Shown one piece after another: positions 55,432 to 64,000 of a DNA stretch of 64,000 nt; within the stretch, counting starts at the first letter, position 1, and each line of letters starts with the position of its first letter. The translations under genes were made by a program, and so were the position numbers. The DNA lies in the NCBI RefSeq assembly GCF_013426205.1, contig NC_089424.1:310001-374000 (forward strand), read 5' to 3'. This DNA comes from Metarhizium brunneum. Taxonomy: Eukaryota; Ascomycota; Sordariomycetes; Hypocreales; Clavicipitaceae. Under the pieces are notes generated by a model. It saw nothing but the letters and a program-made list of their open reading frames with translations, made no database searches and was not told the DNA's origin.

Positions 55432-56101
55432 ATTCCAAGACGGCCGAGAAGCTGGGGGAGCCGTTCCTTGGCCATTTTTACTTTTGAAAATTTGGTCTTT
55501 GGCGGGCACCATTAACCAGCGAGGGTGATGATGGTTACTTTCGTTTTGGGCCGGTGAAGCTACTTTAAAACTTGGCTCAATCAACTACACTTTTTGCTAC
55601 AAATAACATCTGTTCGGGAGAATAGCGACTAGTATAGTTAGTTATTACCTTGAAACATTTGATTTATAACTCCTCGCACGTCAATATTTTGGGTTGAAAT
55701 ACATTTTAACCCAATATAGTTAGAAAGTGCATGTGTGACCATGTTTCTGCCGCTGGATATTGCAGCTGTCTTTGTTGTGATGAAGGCACATCCTCTTACC
55801 TAATTGCCTGTCTTATTCGGCTGGCATAGCTCGTCATGAGGTGGGAATTTGTCTTTTGACGGAAGAAAACGATTATGATTCTGGACTAAACTCATCTATT
55901 ATCCTCATACTGTGAAACTGAACCATGCAAACTACTCTATTTCTATCCATTGACGTATCATTGACCGGCTGACCCTAACCCTAACACACGCGCGTTAATG
56001 GAACGCCACTGCCGCCCGCGCTGGCCCTTTCACGCGGTGGCTGACTAATCCTTTCCCCGATTCTGCTGACAGAACCATCATGTCATGCTGGTCGCTTCTT
56101 C
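55432..56101. other. Convergent spacer with telomere-like motif
   Basis: 670 bp between convergent genes, AT-rich up to 55960. It contains the CCCTAA repeat listed next; no gene. Confidence 0.5.
55973..55985 (-). repeat. Interstitial telomere-like repeat
   Basis: CCCTAACCCTAAC, two telomere units in the orientation opposite to the copy at 2797-2813. Confidence 0.65.
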
Positions 56102-59100
56102 TCAAGCACCGTCAAAGACCAACAGGCTCTGGATCCTGGCTCCTCCAAAGCCGCGCCGACGCAATAGTTCCCGGCCGCGGTGAATAGGGAACTCTGCCAC
56201 AACCATGACGTCGACCTTGTCAGCACTGATTCCGGCTTCGTCTAGAAGCTGCAGCACCGCACAAAGCGTCTTCCCAGTGGCAAGCACATCGTCCACCACG
56301 ACGACGGACGTGCCTCTTGGGAATATGTTTAGGCCCACCTCTATCCCTTTCTCCCCCGCATCGTGAGAGGCGCAGGATGAGATGTGTGACGATGATTTGC
56401 GGACGGAAATCGTGGGAGGAGGGAGTTTGCCAGCTTCGCGAATCAAGGCCAGGGACGCGCCGACACGCAAGGCTGAGGCTGACGCATAGACAAAGCCGCC
56501 AACCTCGCAACACGCTACCAAATCAACTTTGGCCCAGTCACCCGTGAAGTGAGCTTGCAGCAGGGACGTGCACAAGCCCAGCCCGCCTGGCTGCTGAGAG
56601 ATGTCAAGCACGTGGCGGAATTCGATACCTGGACGTGGGAAGCCAGGCACTGGGCGTACCATGCTGGCCAGTCGCTGTAGGTTCTCGTGGAAGAAGGCAA
56701 GCAGATGGGTTTGGGCAAATTTCTTGGCCGCCTCATTGCCAGTCAAATCATTGTGGAAGAGCAAACTGGGTGGGTAGCACTCCGTGCCGTCGTCATTGTC
56801 GCCGCTGATTCGGCAGCTTCCACGAGCCCGTCGCGTTTCATTACTAGCTTGAATTCTGACCTCGAGCAGTCTGCTGCTTGGCACCAAGTGCGAAAAGGCT
56901 GCGACGGGTGCCTTGTCCCTCATTCCTGTGATGAGCAGCACGTCCATATCCATGGCGTCTTTCACCGCATTTAGAAAATGCTCCTCCCGCAGCTGAGGTC
57001 GATGGCGTAGCTGTTCCTGGAAGAATGCCGTCAACGCAGCCCGGTGTTGTTCTTTGTAGCGTCGGTCCCGAAGCAGGCGCTGGAGATTGGCCCCAGTAGC
57101 CTCTGCATATTCTCGCTTGGTCGTGTCGCCGATGGCGATTACGCGTGCTGTGAGCTTCGTGGAGGCACAGCTGGTGATGACGGAGACCCAGGTGTCGGCG
57201 CAATAATCCTTGCCTGCGCAGCTTTCGCCAGTAACGAGAATGATGAGCGTCGGCGCCATTGGTGCTTTGACTAGTGGACAAGTGTAAGCCAGGACCTTTC
57301 GCGGATCCGAGATCTGCTTGAGGCGGATCAGGCGCGGCCGGTTTGGACCGAAAGCTTTGGCTGCCAAAGCGGCATCTCTGGGGTCCGGCCCCAGGTCGGC
57401 ACCGTAGACCCCGCTGCTCAAGGGCAATAACTCTGCGGCGACGTTGTACACCCATTGTACGGCAGCTTGAACAGCTTCGGTTCCATCTTGGTCGCGGGAC
57501 CAGACGCCAGTCACAACGCAAGCAAAATCCCAGTCGCGACAACCGAAAGCAGTGGTGTCAGCTGCTACGTCGCAGACTGCTCCGCCGCCTTGCAGAAGAT
57601 GGAGATAGCAGAGCGGCGAGGGACGAGTCTTAATTGCTGTCACCAAGATTTCGATCATGCTGGCTTCCCCGATATGTTTGAGGAACAAGCATCGCTTGAA
57701 TGACGAGGTCTTGCTGCCGCCATGCCCACCATGCATGCCAGACATATACATTTCCGCCTCAAACAAACCGACGCCATTCACAGTATTGTAATTGTCTTCG
57801 GGTCCAAAAAGTCTACTCATGGGCGTGGGCGTGTGTGTCTGCGCTCCGAAGGCAAGCTTATTAGCTGTGGAAGATTCGATCATGGAAACGCCGAGGCACA
57901 GCATGTCCCTTTCCCAATAGAGATACGCATCTACAGAAGAATTTCGCGGGGACTTGGCGGCGACCAATTTATCGAAATCACCTAGTTTGAGTTGCGCTTC
58001 GCGCCTGTCGCTTAGTGGAATAACCCAATTTCGGATCGAGTAGACTGGAGCCAGGCAAGCCTTGAAAGTAACGCTTATTACGACACCAAAGTTGGTCCCA
58101 GCTCCTTTCATCGCCCATAATAGATCGTCTTCGTTATCCGGACACACAGCATCGATCGGCCGGTGTTGGCTAGGCACCCTGCCGATGCAGAGGACGCGAC
58201 CATTGGCGACGCTGACCATGACGGCACCAACGATGGCATCGCACGCGAGTCCATGAAGCCGAGCCAGGTGCCCAATACCGCCCTGTAGCCACAGCCCTGC
58301 GCCTAGGCTTGGGCGCGCACCCATGGGCACAGTCAGGCCCGCTGCCATGGCCTTGCGGACAATGTCCCCGGTCTTGCAGCCGGCCTGGGCAACAACCAAG
58401 AAACCGGAGTCGATGTTAGGTCCGGATCCTCCCTCGCCCCTGGCTTGGACAATGTGTACTTGGTCAAACGCGCCCATGTCGATGGAGACGACGTTGGGCC
58501 AGAGGCAATGGCCGCTATGACCCCCGCTGATTACGGTCAGGCCGACGCCGTGATCCAAAGCCCAACAGACGCACTGCTGCACGTGTCGAATATCGGTCGG
58601 CCTAACGATGGAGGCCGGACGGCGGAGGCGAGCCTGGCGGTTTTTCGCTCCATCTCCGGATCCCAATGGCACCTGCGACGTCAGTTCTGTGAGCGCTGTC
58701 GCATGCCGAGTAAAGGCCGCCATGATTTCGGGCGAGCTGAATAGGAGCTGGTCTTGACGGCCTTGCTCACGATGGCCCAAAGTGCGGCACACCTTGCGCC
58801 ACTCGGCTCGGGTGGACTTGTCCGCGTGCTCATCCTGCATGGCAAATCCTGCGATAAAAGGGGCAAAGCGGTCGAGCACCATGTCGTCATCCGCCACGCG
58901 AGTGACTCCAGTAGGGAAAGAAGTCGTTTGGTGGCACGTCAAGCCGTCGAGGTGCAAGGTCTCTTCGCGATGGAAAACCACCACGAATCCGCTGCCTGGC
59001 CGCTCAACAAGCAATTCCAGCGCCCGTTTGATGAAACTGCTTTTCGGTTTCATGCCGTACATGCTATGGCAGAATAGGATGACGTTAAACTTGTCGGCGC

Positions 59101-59557
59101 CGTCACCCATACCGTCGAAGCTGGCGCTGCTGTCCACAACAAATGGAATCCGATGGATGTCAGGCGGGCTTTCTAGACAGGGGAGTGGGATCCCTGTCCC
59201 CGAGGTAGAGTAAAGCCATTCCTTCAACCTTAAAACGAACAGTTCATTTGGTTCAAACGCAGAGTATCTCCCGATGCTACGTCTCATATAGCTGGGCAAA
59301 TATCCAAGTACGCTTTTAGGCCCGGGTCCGACTTCCAGCACCGAGATCCGGACACCCGAGTTAACAAGAGGGTCTAGCAGTGCAGATAGTTGAGGAATGA
59401 TGAAGTCTTGGTACGTCAGCCATCCGGAACTCCCTAAGAGGATCTCGAAGCCAGCACTATACTGTGAGTCAGACAACGGCCTCTTCGCGGATGATGACGT
59501 TGTCGTTGCCTTATGCCTAAGGCTCTGTTTGAGGGACTCAAGAGTGGTCAATGCCAT
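56102..59557 (-). CDS. Four-domain fusion: SAM methyltransferase / BBE-type FAD oxidase / PMVK-like kinase / APRT-like phosphoribosyltransferase
   Basis: 1151 residues in a single exon; ATG at 59557. Domain 1 (about 30-300): class I methyltransferase, SAM motif SVLEVGPGPKSVLG at 72-85. Domain 2 (about 310-765): FAD-linked oxidase with GGHSGH at 345-350, whose first His (347) is the usual site of covalent FAD attachment, and GAGLWLQGGIGHLARLHGL. The BBE C-terminal FGPNRPRL...DPRKVL closes it. Domain 3 (about 770-935): P-loop VTGESCAGKDYC, then KREYAEATGANLQRLLRDRRYKE, the pattern of animal-type phosphomevalonate kinase. Domain 4 (about 965-1151): VPGFPRPGIEFRHVLDI and the PRPP loop VVVVDDVLATGKT of adenine phosphoribosyltransferase. 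All key loops look intact. It is transcribed divergently from GTP cyclohydrolase I. Together the domains suggest methylation, oxidation, phosphorylation and ribosylphosphate transfer on one scaffold, probably on a purine- or pterin-like base; the product is unknown. Confidence 0.88.
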   Translation of the reverse strand: MALTTLESLKQSLRHKATTTSSSAKRPLSDSQYSAGFEILLGSSGWLTYQDFIIPQLSALLDPLVNSGVRISVLEVGPGPKSVLGYLPSYMRRSIGRYSAFEPNELFVLRLKEWLYSTSGTGIPLPCLESPPDIHRIPFVVDSSASFDGMGDGADKFNVILFCHSMYGMKPKSSFIKRALELLVERPGSGFVVVFHREETLHLDGLTCHQTTSFPTGVTRVADDDMVLDRFAPFIAGFAMQDEHADKSTRAEWRKVCRTLGHREQGRQDQLLFSSPEIMAAFTRHATALTELTSQVPLGSGDGAKNRQARLRRPASIVRPTDIRHVQQCVCWALDHGVGLTVISGGHSGHCLWPNVVSIDMGAFDQVHIVQARGEGGSGPNIDSGFLVVAQAGCKTGDIVRKAMAAGLTVPMGARPSLGAGLWLQGGIGHLARLHGLACDAIVGAVMVSVANGRVLCIGRVPSQHRPIDAVCPDNEDDLLWAMKGAGTNFGVVISVTFKACLAPVYSIRNWVIPLSDRREAQLKLGDFDKLVAAKSPRNSSVDAYLYWERDMLCLGVSMIESSTANKLAFGAQTHTPTPMSRLFGPEDNYNTVNGVGLFEAEMYMSGMHGGHGGSKTSSFKRCLFLKHIGEASMIEILVTAIKTRPSPLCYLHLLQGGGAVCDVAADTTAFGCRDWDFACVVTGVWSRDQDGTEAVQAAVQWVYNVAAELLPLSSGVYGADLGPDPRDAALAAKAFGPNRPRLIRLKQISDPRKVLAYTCPLVKAPMAPTLIILVTGESCAGKDYCADTWVSVITSCASTKLTARVIAIGDTTKREYAEATGANLQRLLRDRRYKEQHRAALTAFFQEQLRHRPQLREEHFLNAVKDAMDMDVLLITGMRDKAPVAAFSHLVPSSRLLEVRIQASNETRRARGSCRISGDNDDGTECYPPSLLFHNDLTGNEAAKKFAQTHLLAFFHENLQRLASMVRPVPGFPRPGIEFRHVLDISQQPGGLGLCTSLLQAHFTGDWAKVDLVACCEVGGFVYASASALRVGASLALIREAGKLPPPTISVRKSSSHISSCASHDAGEKGIEVGLNIFPRGTSVVVVDDVLATGKTLCAVLQLLDEAGISADKVDVMVVAEFPIHRGRELLRRRGFGGARIQSLLVFDGA

Positions 59558-60282
59558 TTTTTTGGATTGTGTGTATGTATGTATCTCATGAAATGATGGA
59601 TGCCGATGTAGTGTTGTCTTTTTTGAGTTGATCGTGGACCTACTTATAGACTCAGCGCGGGGATTGCAGCGGTTTGTTGGAATCCTATTTGGGGATTCTC
59701 CATGCCACACAAACTACGTGGGTTCCCAATGTGACACACGCCCAAAGTGACGCATATATATACCCGCCGTGTACTACAAATACGTGCTGTTACATCCGCC
59801 TCGGGATGTGTGTCAACAGTTGGCTATTGATCTTGTCCCACCCCTATCTGCTCCTAATGCAAAGCATCACGGCATAGCAATCAGAGATAGTGCAACGTCT
59901 GCACGCGAGCGGGAATTCATGAAACAAGGACCATTGGCAAAAGCTCGCTAACAGCGGCGTGATGACGGATATGTAGAGCTTCGGCCTGCTATCTCTACCC
60001 GCCGGTGACTCAGTGGCTAATCATGTCGTTGCCAGCGAGTATTACAGAGCACAGAATCATGTTTTGTGATCAAACGTGATGAAACAAGACTCAGTCCATT
60101 CGGTTTTCCATTGATCTTTAGCCTCTGCTTTCTTAATCTCCCCAGGCTCGAGCCACCAAAATCTACCGCCTGATCCCGATGACTGATGGTAATCGCGCCT
60201 CTTTTTCTTCATGTTTTCACCTATAATATGCTTTCTCGTCCCCTCTGTTATTTCTCAGATATCAGACCTTGCTCCGTGCCTC
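59558..60282. promoter_or_regulatory. Divergent promoter between the fusion enzyme and GTP cyclohydrolase I
   Basis: 725 bp separate the two start codons, so both genes may share control elements. It includes a pyrimidine-rich leader before the cyclohydrolase. An ATG at 60179 followed by a GTAATC donor and an ATATCAG acceptor could be an alternative 5' exon of that gene. No known factor site was recognised with certainty. Confidence 0.5.
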
Positions 60283-61151
60283 ATGGATCAATCCAAGAAG
60301 CAACTCCTCAGCATGGCCAGTATGTCCGACTCCTCAAACATCAGCATCGATTCTGCTTGCAGGAGCACGGATATTGAGCGTGATGAGATTTTGCCCACTG
60401 CTGATGCCTCCATTGTTCACGCGCCCCTTACCGACCGCCCTGTCAACGCTTCCGAGAAGTGCCGTAATGGTTTCGGAAAAGTCGCCCGCGGCCGCGTTGA
60501 TGAAACGCCCGAGCAAGTTGAAGCCCGGCTGGAGACGATGCGTAGCGCCGTGAGGACGCTGCTCGAATGCTTGGGCGAGGACCCCAACCGTGAGGGCCTG
60601 TTGGCCACGCCGTCACGGTATGCGAATGCGCTGTTATTCTTAACCAAGGGCTACCGGATCAACGTGGATGATGTTGTCAATAATGCACTCTTTGACGAGG
60701 AGCATCATGAGATGGTCATTGTCAAGGGCATTAAGTTCTCCAGCTTATGCGAGCACCATGTTCTGCCCTTTACGGGAAAGGTAAGTCTTTTTGAAATCCA
60801 TATTTCCCTCAGCCTGAAACTTATGAAAACGCTCAGATTCACATCGGTTATATCCCCTCTGGGAAAGTCATTGGGCTCTCTAAGCTCCCCCGCATAGCCG
60901 AGATGTTCTCGCGACGGCTGCAGATTCAGGAACGCCTCACTAAACAGGTCGCTGATGCTATCATGGAAATCATCGGCCCTCGGGGCGTCGCGGTTGTCAT
61001 AGAGTCGTCCCACATGTGCATGGAGATGCGTGGCGTTGAAAAGACAGGCACCGCTACTATCACGAGCTGCGTCCTCGGCTGCTTTAAGGAGGAGAAGAAG
61101 ACGCGTGACGAGTTCATGAGCCTTATTGGCGTAAATAAAACAGGAGTATAG
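60283..61151 (+). CDS. GTP cyclohydrolase I
   Basis: Exons 60283-60780 and 60837-61151, 270 residues; one 56-nt intron. The start is uncertain: the frame is open upstream to 60211, and a small 5' exon at 60179 is also possible. After a variable N-terminus of about 85 residues, the conserved core has [18 protein letters not shown] and [10 protein letters not shown] (zinc ligands Cys and His). It continues with [22 protein letters not shown] across the splice, [14 protein letters not shown], and [13 protein letters not shown] with the second zinc Cys. All catalytic residues I can place are present. The enzyme converts GTP to 7,8-dihydroneopterin triphosphate, the entry to folate, biopterin and many deazapurines. 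Fungi need one copy for folate, so this may be the housekeeping gene or a pathway-specific paralogue. Confidence 0.92.
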
Positions 61152-61546
61152 CCATAAGCTGGAACTATTCGTTCCGCCCCCTATACAGAAGACAGGGCGC
61201 GGGTGTACAGCGGTATAGTTGGTTAGAAGAAGAATATGACGAATGAATATTCCAAAATCTTCTTTCTCGGTTAGATTTCTAGCCTACGCCATTTCTACCT
61301 GAGCCGTGTCCGAGTTGGAGGCTTTGGGCTTCTGTAGTCCAAGCAATGTGTCACGTGATATCTTAGCATTGGATCTGGGGGCGCAACCAAAGCTAGAAGA
61401 TACTCCGTACGTTCTAATCGTGCCAGGCCCCACTATTTTTTGGGTCAAGCAAGGCTCTCACCACCAGAAGTGATTTTTTTTTTTCGCGAAGCCAACTTTG
61501 CGAATACCACCAATCTGCTCGATACGCCGCCGAAACCACGATCACA
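61152..61546. other. Spacer between GTP cyclohydrolase I and GMP synthase
   Basis: 395 bp, both genes on the plus strand. It includes TACTCCGTACG near 61402 and a T run near 61477. It is the likely promoter of the GMP synthase gene. Confidence 0.5.
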
Positions 61547-64000
61547 ATGGCTTCTACCCTTGAGGCCGAGGCGCCTCATAATAGCTTCGACGTATGTACC
61601 GCCACTACCCCGCAGAAGCCCAGAATTTGAGCCTCGAGGCTCCCTGGTCGTCACTCTACACAATTTGCGATTGGTCACTGCAGACAGAGCGTGCAGGCGC
61701 AATCGATGTACAGCCGTAAGACGAGTGGACTAGCTGACCCTGTCTTTCCAGACCATACTTGTACTCGACTTTGGCTCACAAACTAGCCATCTTATTCTGC
61801 GACGAATTCGGGCTCTCGGCGTCTTCGCTGAGCTACTTCCGTGTACCACCAAGGTCGCTGAGCTGCCATGGAAGCCTAAAGGAATTATCTTCTCTGGAGG
61901 TGTGAAATGTCTGGATGTATGGTTTGTGCCGAGGTCTGACTGAGCTACTAGGTCCTTCCTCTGTGTATGACGAGGGCTCACCCCGTACGGTTTCCGTCTC
62001 CCAAACGTCCTGTTACATGTACTCATATGTGTAGATGTTGATCCTGCTGTTTTTGAACTCGATGTACCCATTCTGTGAGTGTTTTCTACCCTCCTCTCCA
62101 GTCTCTGAACCTAGACTAACACGGATGTACAGTGGTATTTGGTGCGGCTTGCTCCAACACCCATCGATATACGCTGTGACACTGACATGAATGACCCCAG
62201 CTATGGTTGCCAGGAGATCGCTTGGCGAATCGACTCAAGTAATGTTGTTCGCGGAGAGGCACGAGGTTTGTGACGTTTGAAACGCCATCTAAAATTGCTT
62301 CTGACCCTTCTCCATAGAGTATGGCCACGCGGACGTCACCATCACCAAAGTTAACAGTCATGCCGACCGGCTTTTCGCTGGGTTGGGAGACGGAATTTCT
62401 GTCTTCATGTCCCACTTTGACAAGCTAATTAACTTACCCAAGGCGAGTGAAATTTCATTCGAATTTTTGGAAAACCTATTAACTCTAGCAGGACTTTGTG
62501 GTCATTGCTGCTACCAAGAACTCAGAGTTCGCCGGCATCGCCCACGAGGAGAAGCCTATCTTTGGTTTGTCTTCCCTAAGCTACTTTTGTAGCTCAGTAA
62601 GACAGGATGCTGACAAGGTGACTAGGTGTCCAGTTTCATCCTGAGCTCGAACACGTTGGTCCCTCCAAGGCCTTACATTAGAACTCCCTCTGACATTCGG
62701 ATCTAGACCCCCCGCGGAACCGATCTCCTGTTCAACTTCAGCGTCAACATCTGCGGAGCTCAACCAAATTGGAAAATGGGCAACTTTGTTGAGATCGAGA
62801 TCGCTCGCATCCGGGATCTTGTCGGTCCCAAAGCTCTCGTCATTGGTGGCGTAAGTGGCGGTGTCGACAGCACTGTTGGAGCGACTTTGATGCGTGAAGC
62901 CATTGGGGACCGCTTCATCGCGATAGGTATCAACAACGGCTGTATGCGTCTCAACGAGTTCGAGGAGGTCAAGAAGAATCTCAGGGACCACCTCGGTATC
63001 AATCTCACCGTTGTCGATGCCGGCGAGCTGTTCTTGAGTCGTCTTGCGGGTGTTACCGATCCCGAAAAGAAGCGAAAGATAATTGGGTCGACATGTACGT
63101 ACCCCGAGTTATCTTGGATGGGTTCGCGACAATGATACTGACTACACTAAAGTCATCGATGTGTTCGAGAAAGAGGCTATAAGGGTACGCCCCTTTCTCT
63201 GAAGGTGTGGAAGACTTACTAACATGGCCCACAAGATCGAAAAAGAAGCAGAAAACACACCAAATTCCGGGAAGGTCGAGTGGTTCTTGCAAGGGACACT
63301 ATACCCTGATGTGTAAGTCGTTGAGCTTGTAATGTCGAGTCCAAGCTAATAGCATTTCAGTATCGAGTCGCTCTCGTGGAGAGGACCCTCAGCGACAATC
63401 AAGAGTAAGCCGATAAAGCTCGGTGAAGTCATGCAAGAACTGGACACCAGCTAACTAGAGATAGCTCACCATAATACTGGCGGTTTGCCAGAGGTAAGAA
63501 AAATCAACGTCTATGATTCACTTCCCAGTTACTTACCAGCATGTAGCGAATGATGAATGGCGTAAGTCGAACACCGCTTAGCCAAGTTTGATCACACTGA
63601 CTAAGACGGTTTATTTAGCAAGGCTTACGTGTAAGTACACTTCTATCTTTTATCACGTAGTGAAATCTAACATGACTTCTATCACAGCTTATCGAGCCGC
63701 TCAGACTTTTATTTGTGAGTCTTATACTTGTCTTAAATACGCCTGGTCATGGAGCTAACAATACTGCACAGAAAGATGAAGTGAGGGTAAGTTAATAAGG
63801 GGGTAAATCTTGACGTCACTTTTACTAAGCTTTGCAGGCAATTGGTCGGCAACTCGGCATACACGAGTCGCTGGTAAACAGGCACCCATTCCCCGGGTAT
63901 GTTGATCACCCTCGAGCTTCTCATTCTCCTTGCCAGCTTTGAAGCGTCTGCTAACTAAATCGAATGCAGACCGGGAATTGCCATCAGGATTCTTGGCGAC
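61547..64000 (+). CDS. GMP synthase (glutamine-hydrolysing), intron-dense, 3' end beyond window
   Basis: At least 20 exons in 2.45 kb: 61547-61591, 61752-61899, 61952-61984, 62035-62074, 62133-62141, 62201-62265, 62318-62442, 62492-62564, 62626-62654, 62707-63094, 63153-63184, 63236-63312, 63361-63404, 63475-63493, 63547-63561, 63619-63630, 63688-63714, 63772-63786, 63838-63896 and 63970 onward. About 428 residues are visible. The class I glutamine amidotransferase domain has its nucleophile in GICYGCQE; the Cys codon is split TG|C by an intron after a 9-nt exon. VQFHPELEH supplies catalytic His and Glu. The ATP-pyrophosphatase domain has the P-loop SGGVDST, then DPEKKRKIIGSTF, and the GMP synthase dimerisation block LIEPLRLLFKDEVR and HPFPGPG. 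It aminates XMP to GMP. Intron 62443-62491 starts with GC. The spliced frame is intact throughout, so it looks functional despite the fragmentation. Confidence 0.88.

Noticed and set aside
62142..62200. Reading of GMP synthase through GIWCGLLQ as a catalytic-site mutation
   Set aside because: An intron with GTGCGG donor and CCCCAG acceptor restores GICYGCQE exactly, so the active site is intact.

Overview
The window is nuclear DNA of a filamentous ascomycete, most likely a sordariomycete of the order Hypocreales. The evidence is short introns (about 45-100 nt) with CTRAY-type branch points, compact intergenic spaces, and typical fungal families: HET-domain protein, Zn2Cys6 regulator, WSC protein, siderophore transporter, Bsd2/Ndfip-type protein. 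There are two tRNA genes. The species call is inference; nothing here fixes a genus.

Region 1-10.2 kb holds the 5' part of a delta-8 sphingolipid desaturase gene running off the left edge, then a secreted chymotrypsin-fold protein whose catalytic serine is replaced by Asp. A gene-poor, repeat-bearing stretch follows (Tc1/mariner-like MITE, a 273-bp foldback repeat, a 17-bp tandem repeat with a perfect palindrome), then an M20 amidohydrolase. Region 11.8-17.1 kb carries two membrane proteins, a TetX-like FAD monooxygenase and tRNA-Asp. Region 17.8-24.1 kb is accessory. Three copies of one LTR-like repeat, in both orientations, surround a decayed acyl-CoA ligase and a secreted GH23/SLT lysozyme-like gene. 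A HET-domain gene with an in-frame stop or a tiny intron follows.

Region 26-51 kb is mostly conserved genome. It has a small secreted coiled-coil protein, a Zn2Cys6 regulator, tRNA-Gly, a DJ-1/PfpI protein, a siderophore transporter with a SreA-type GATA site in its promoter, and a five-exon mitochondrial citrate carrier. It continues with a Cbp6/UQCC2-like assembly factor, a Bsd2/Ndfip-like Rsp5 adaptor, protein-L-isoaspartate methyltransferase, a WSC/GPI protein, small conserved proteins, an SDR, a decayed NmrA-like gene and an MDR oxidoreductase. Region 51.1-54.9 kb shows no intact gene.

The right end (55-64 kb) is the most striking part. A small secreted beta/gamma-crystallin-like protein is followed by a 1151-residue single-exon protein that joins four enzyme domains: SAM methyltransferase, BBE-type FAD oxidase, phosphomevalonate-kinase-like P-loop kinase and adenine-phosphoribosyltransferase-like domain. 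It is transcribed divergently from GTP cyclohydrolase I, which is followed on the same strand by a GMP synthase gene with at least 19 introns in 2.45 kb. GMP synthase (towards GTP), GTP cyclohydrolase I (first pteridine/deazapurine step) and a phosphoribosyltransferase/methyltransferase/oxidase fusion form a plausible, possibly undescribed pathway for a GTP-derived pterin or deazapurine-type nucleotide metabolite. The co-location is visible in the sequence; the pathway is inference.
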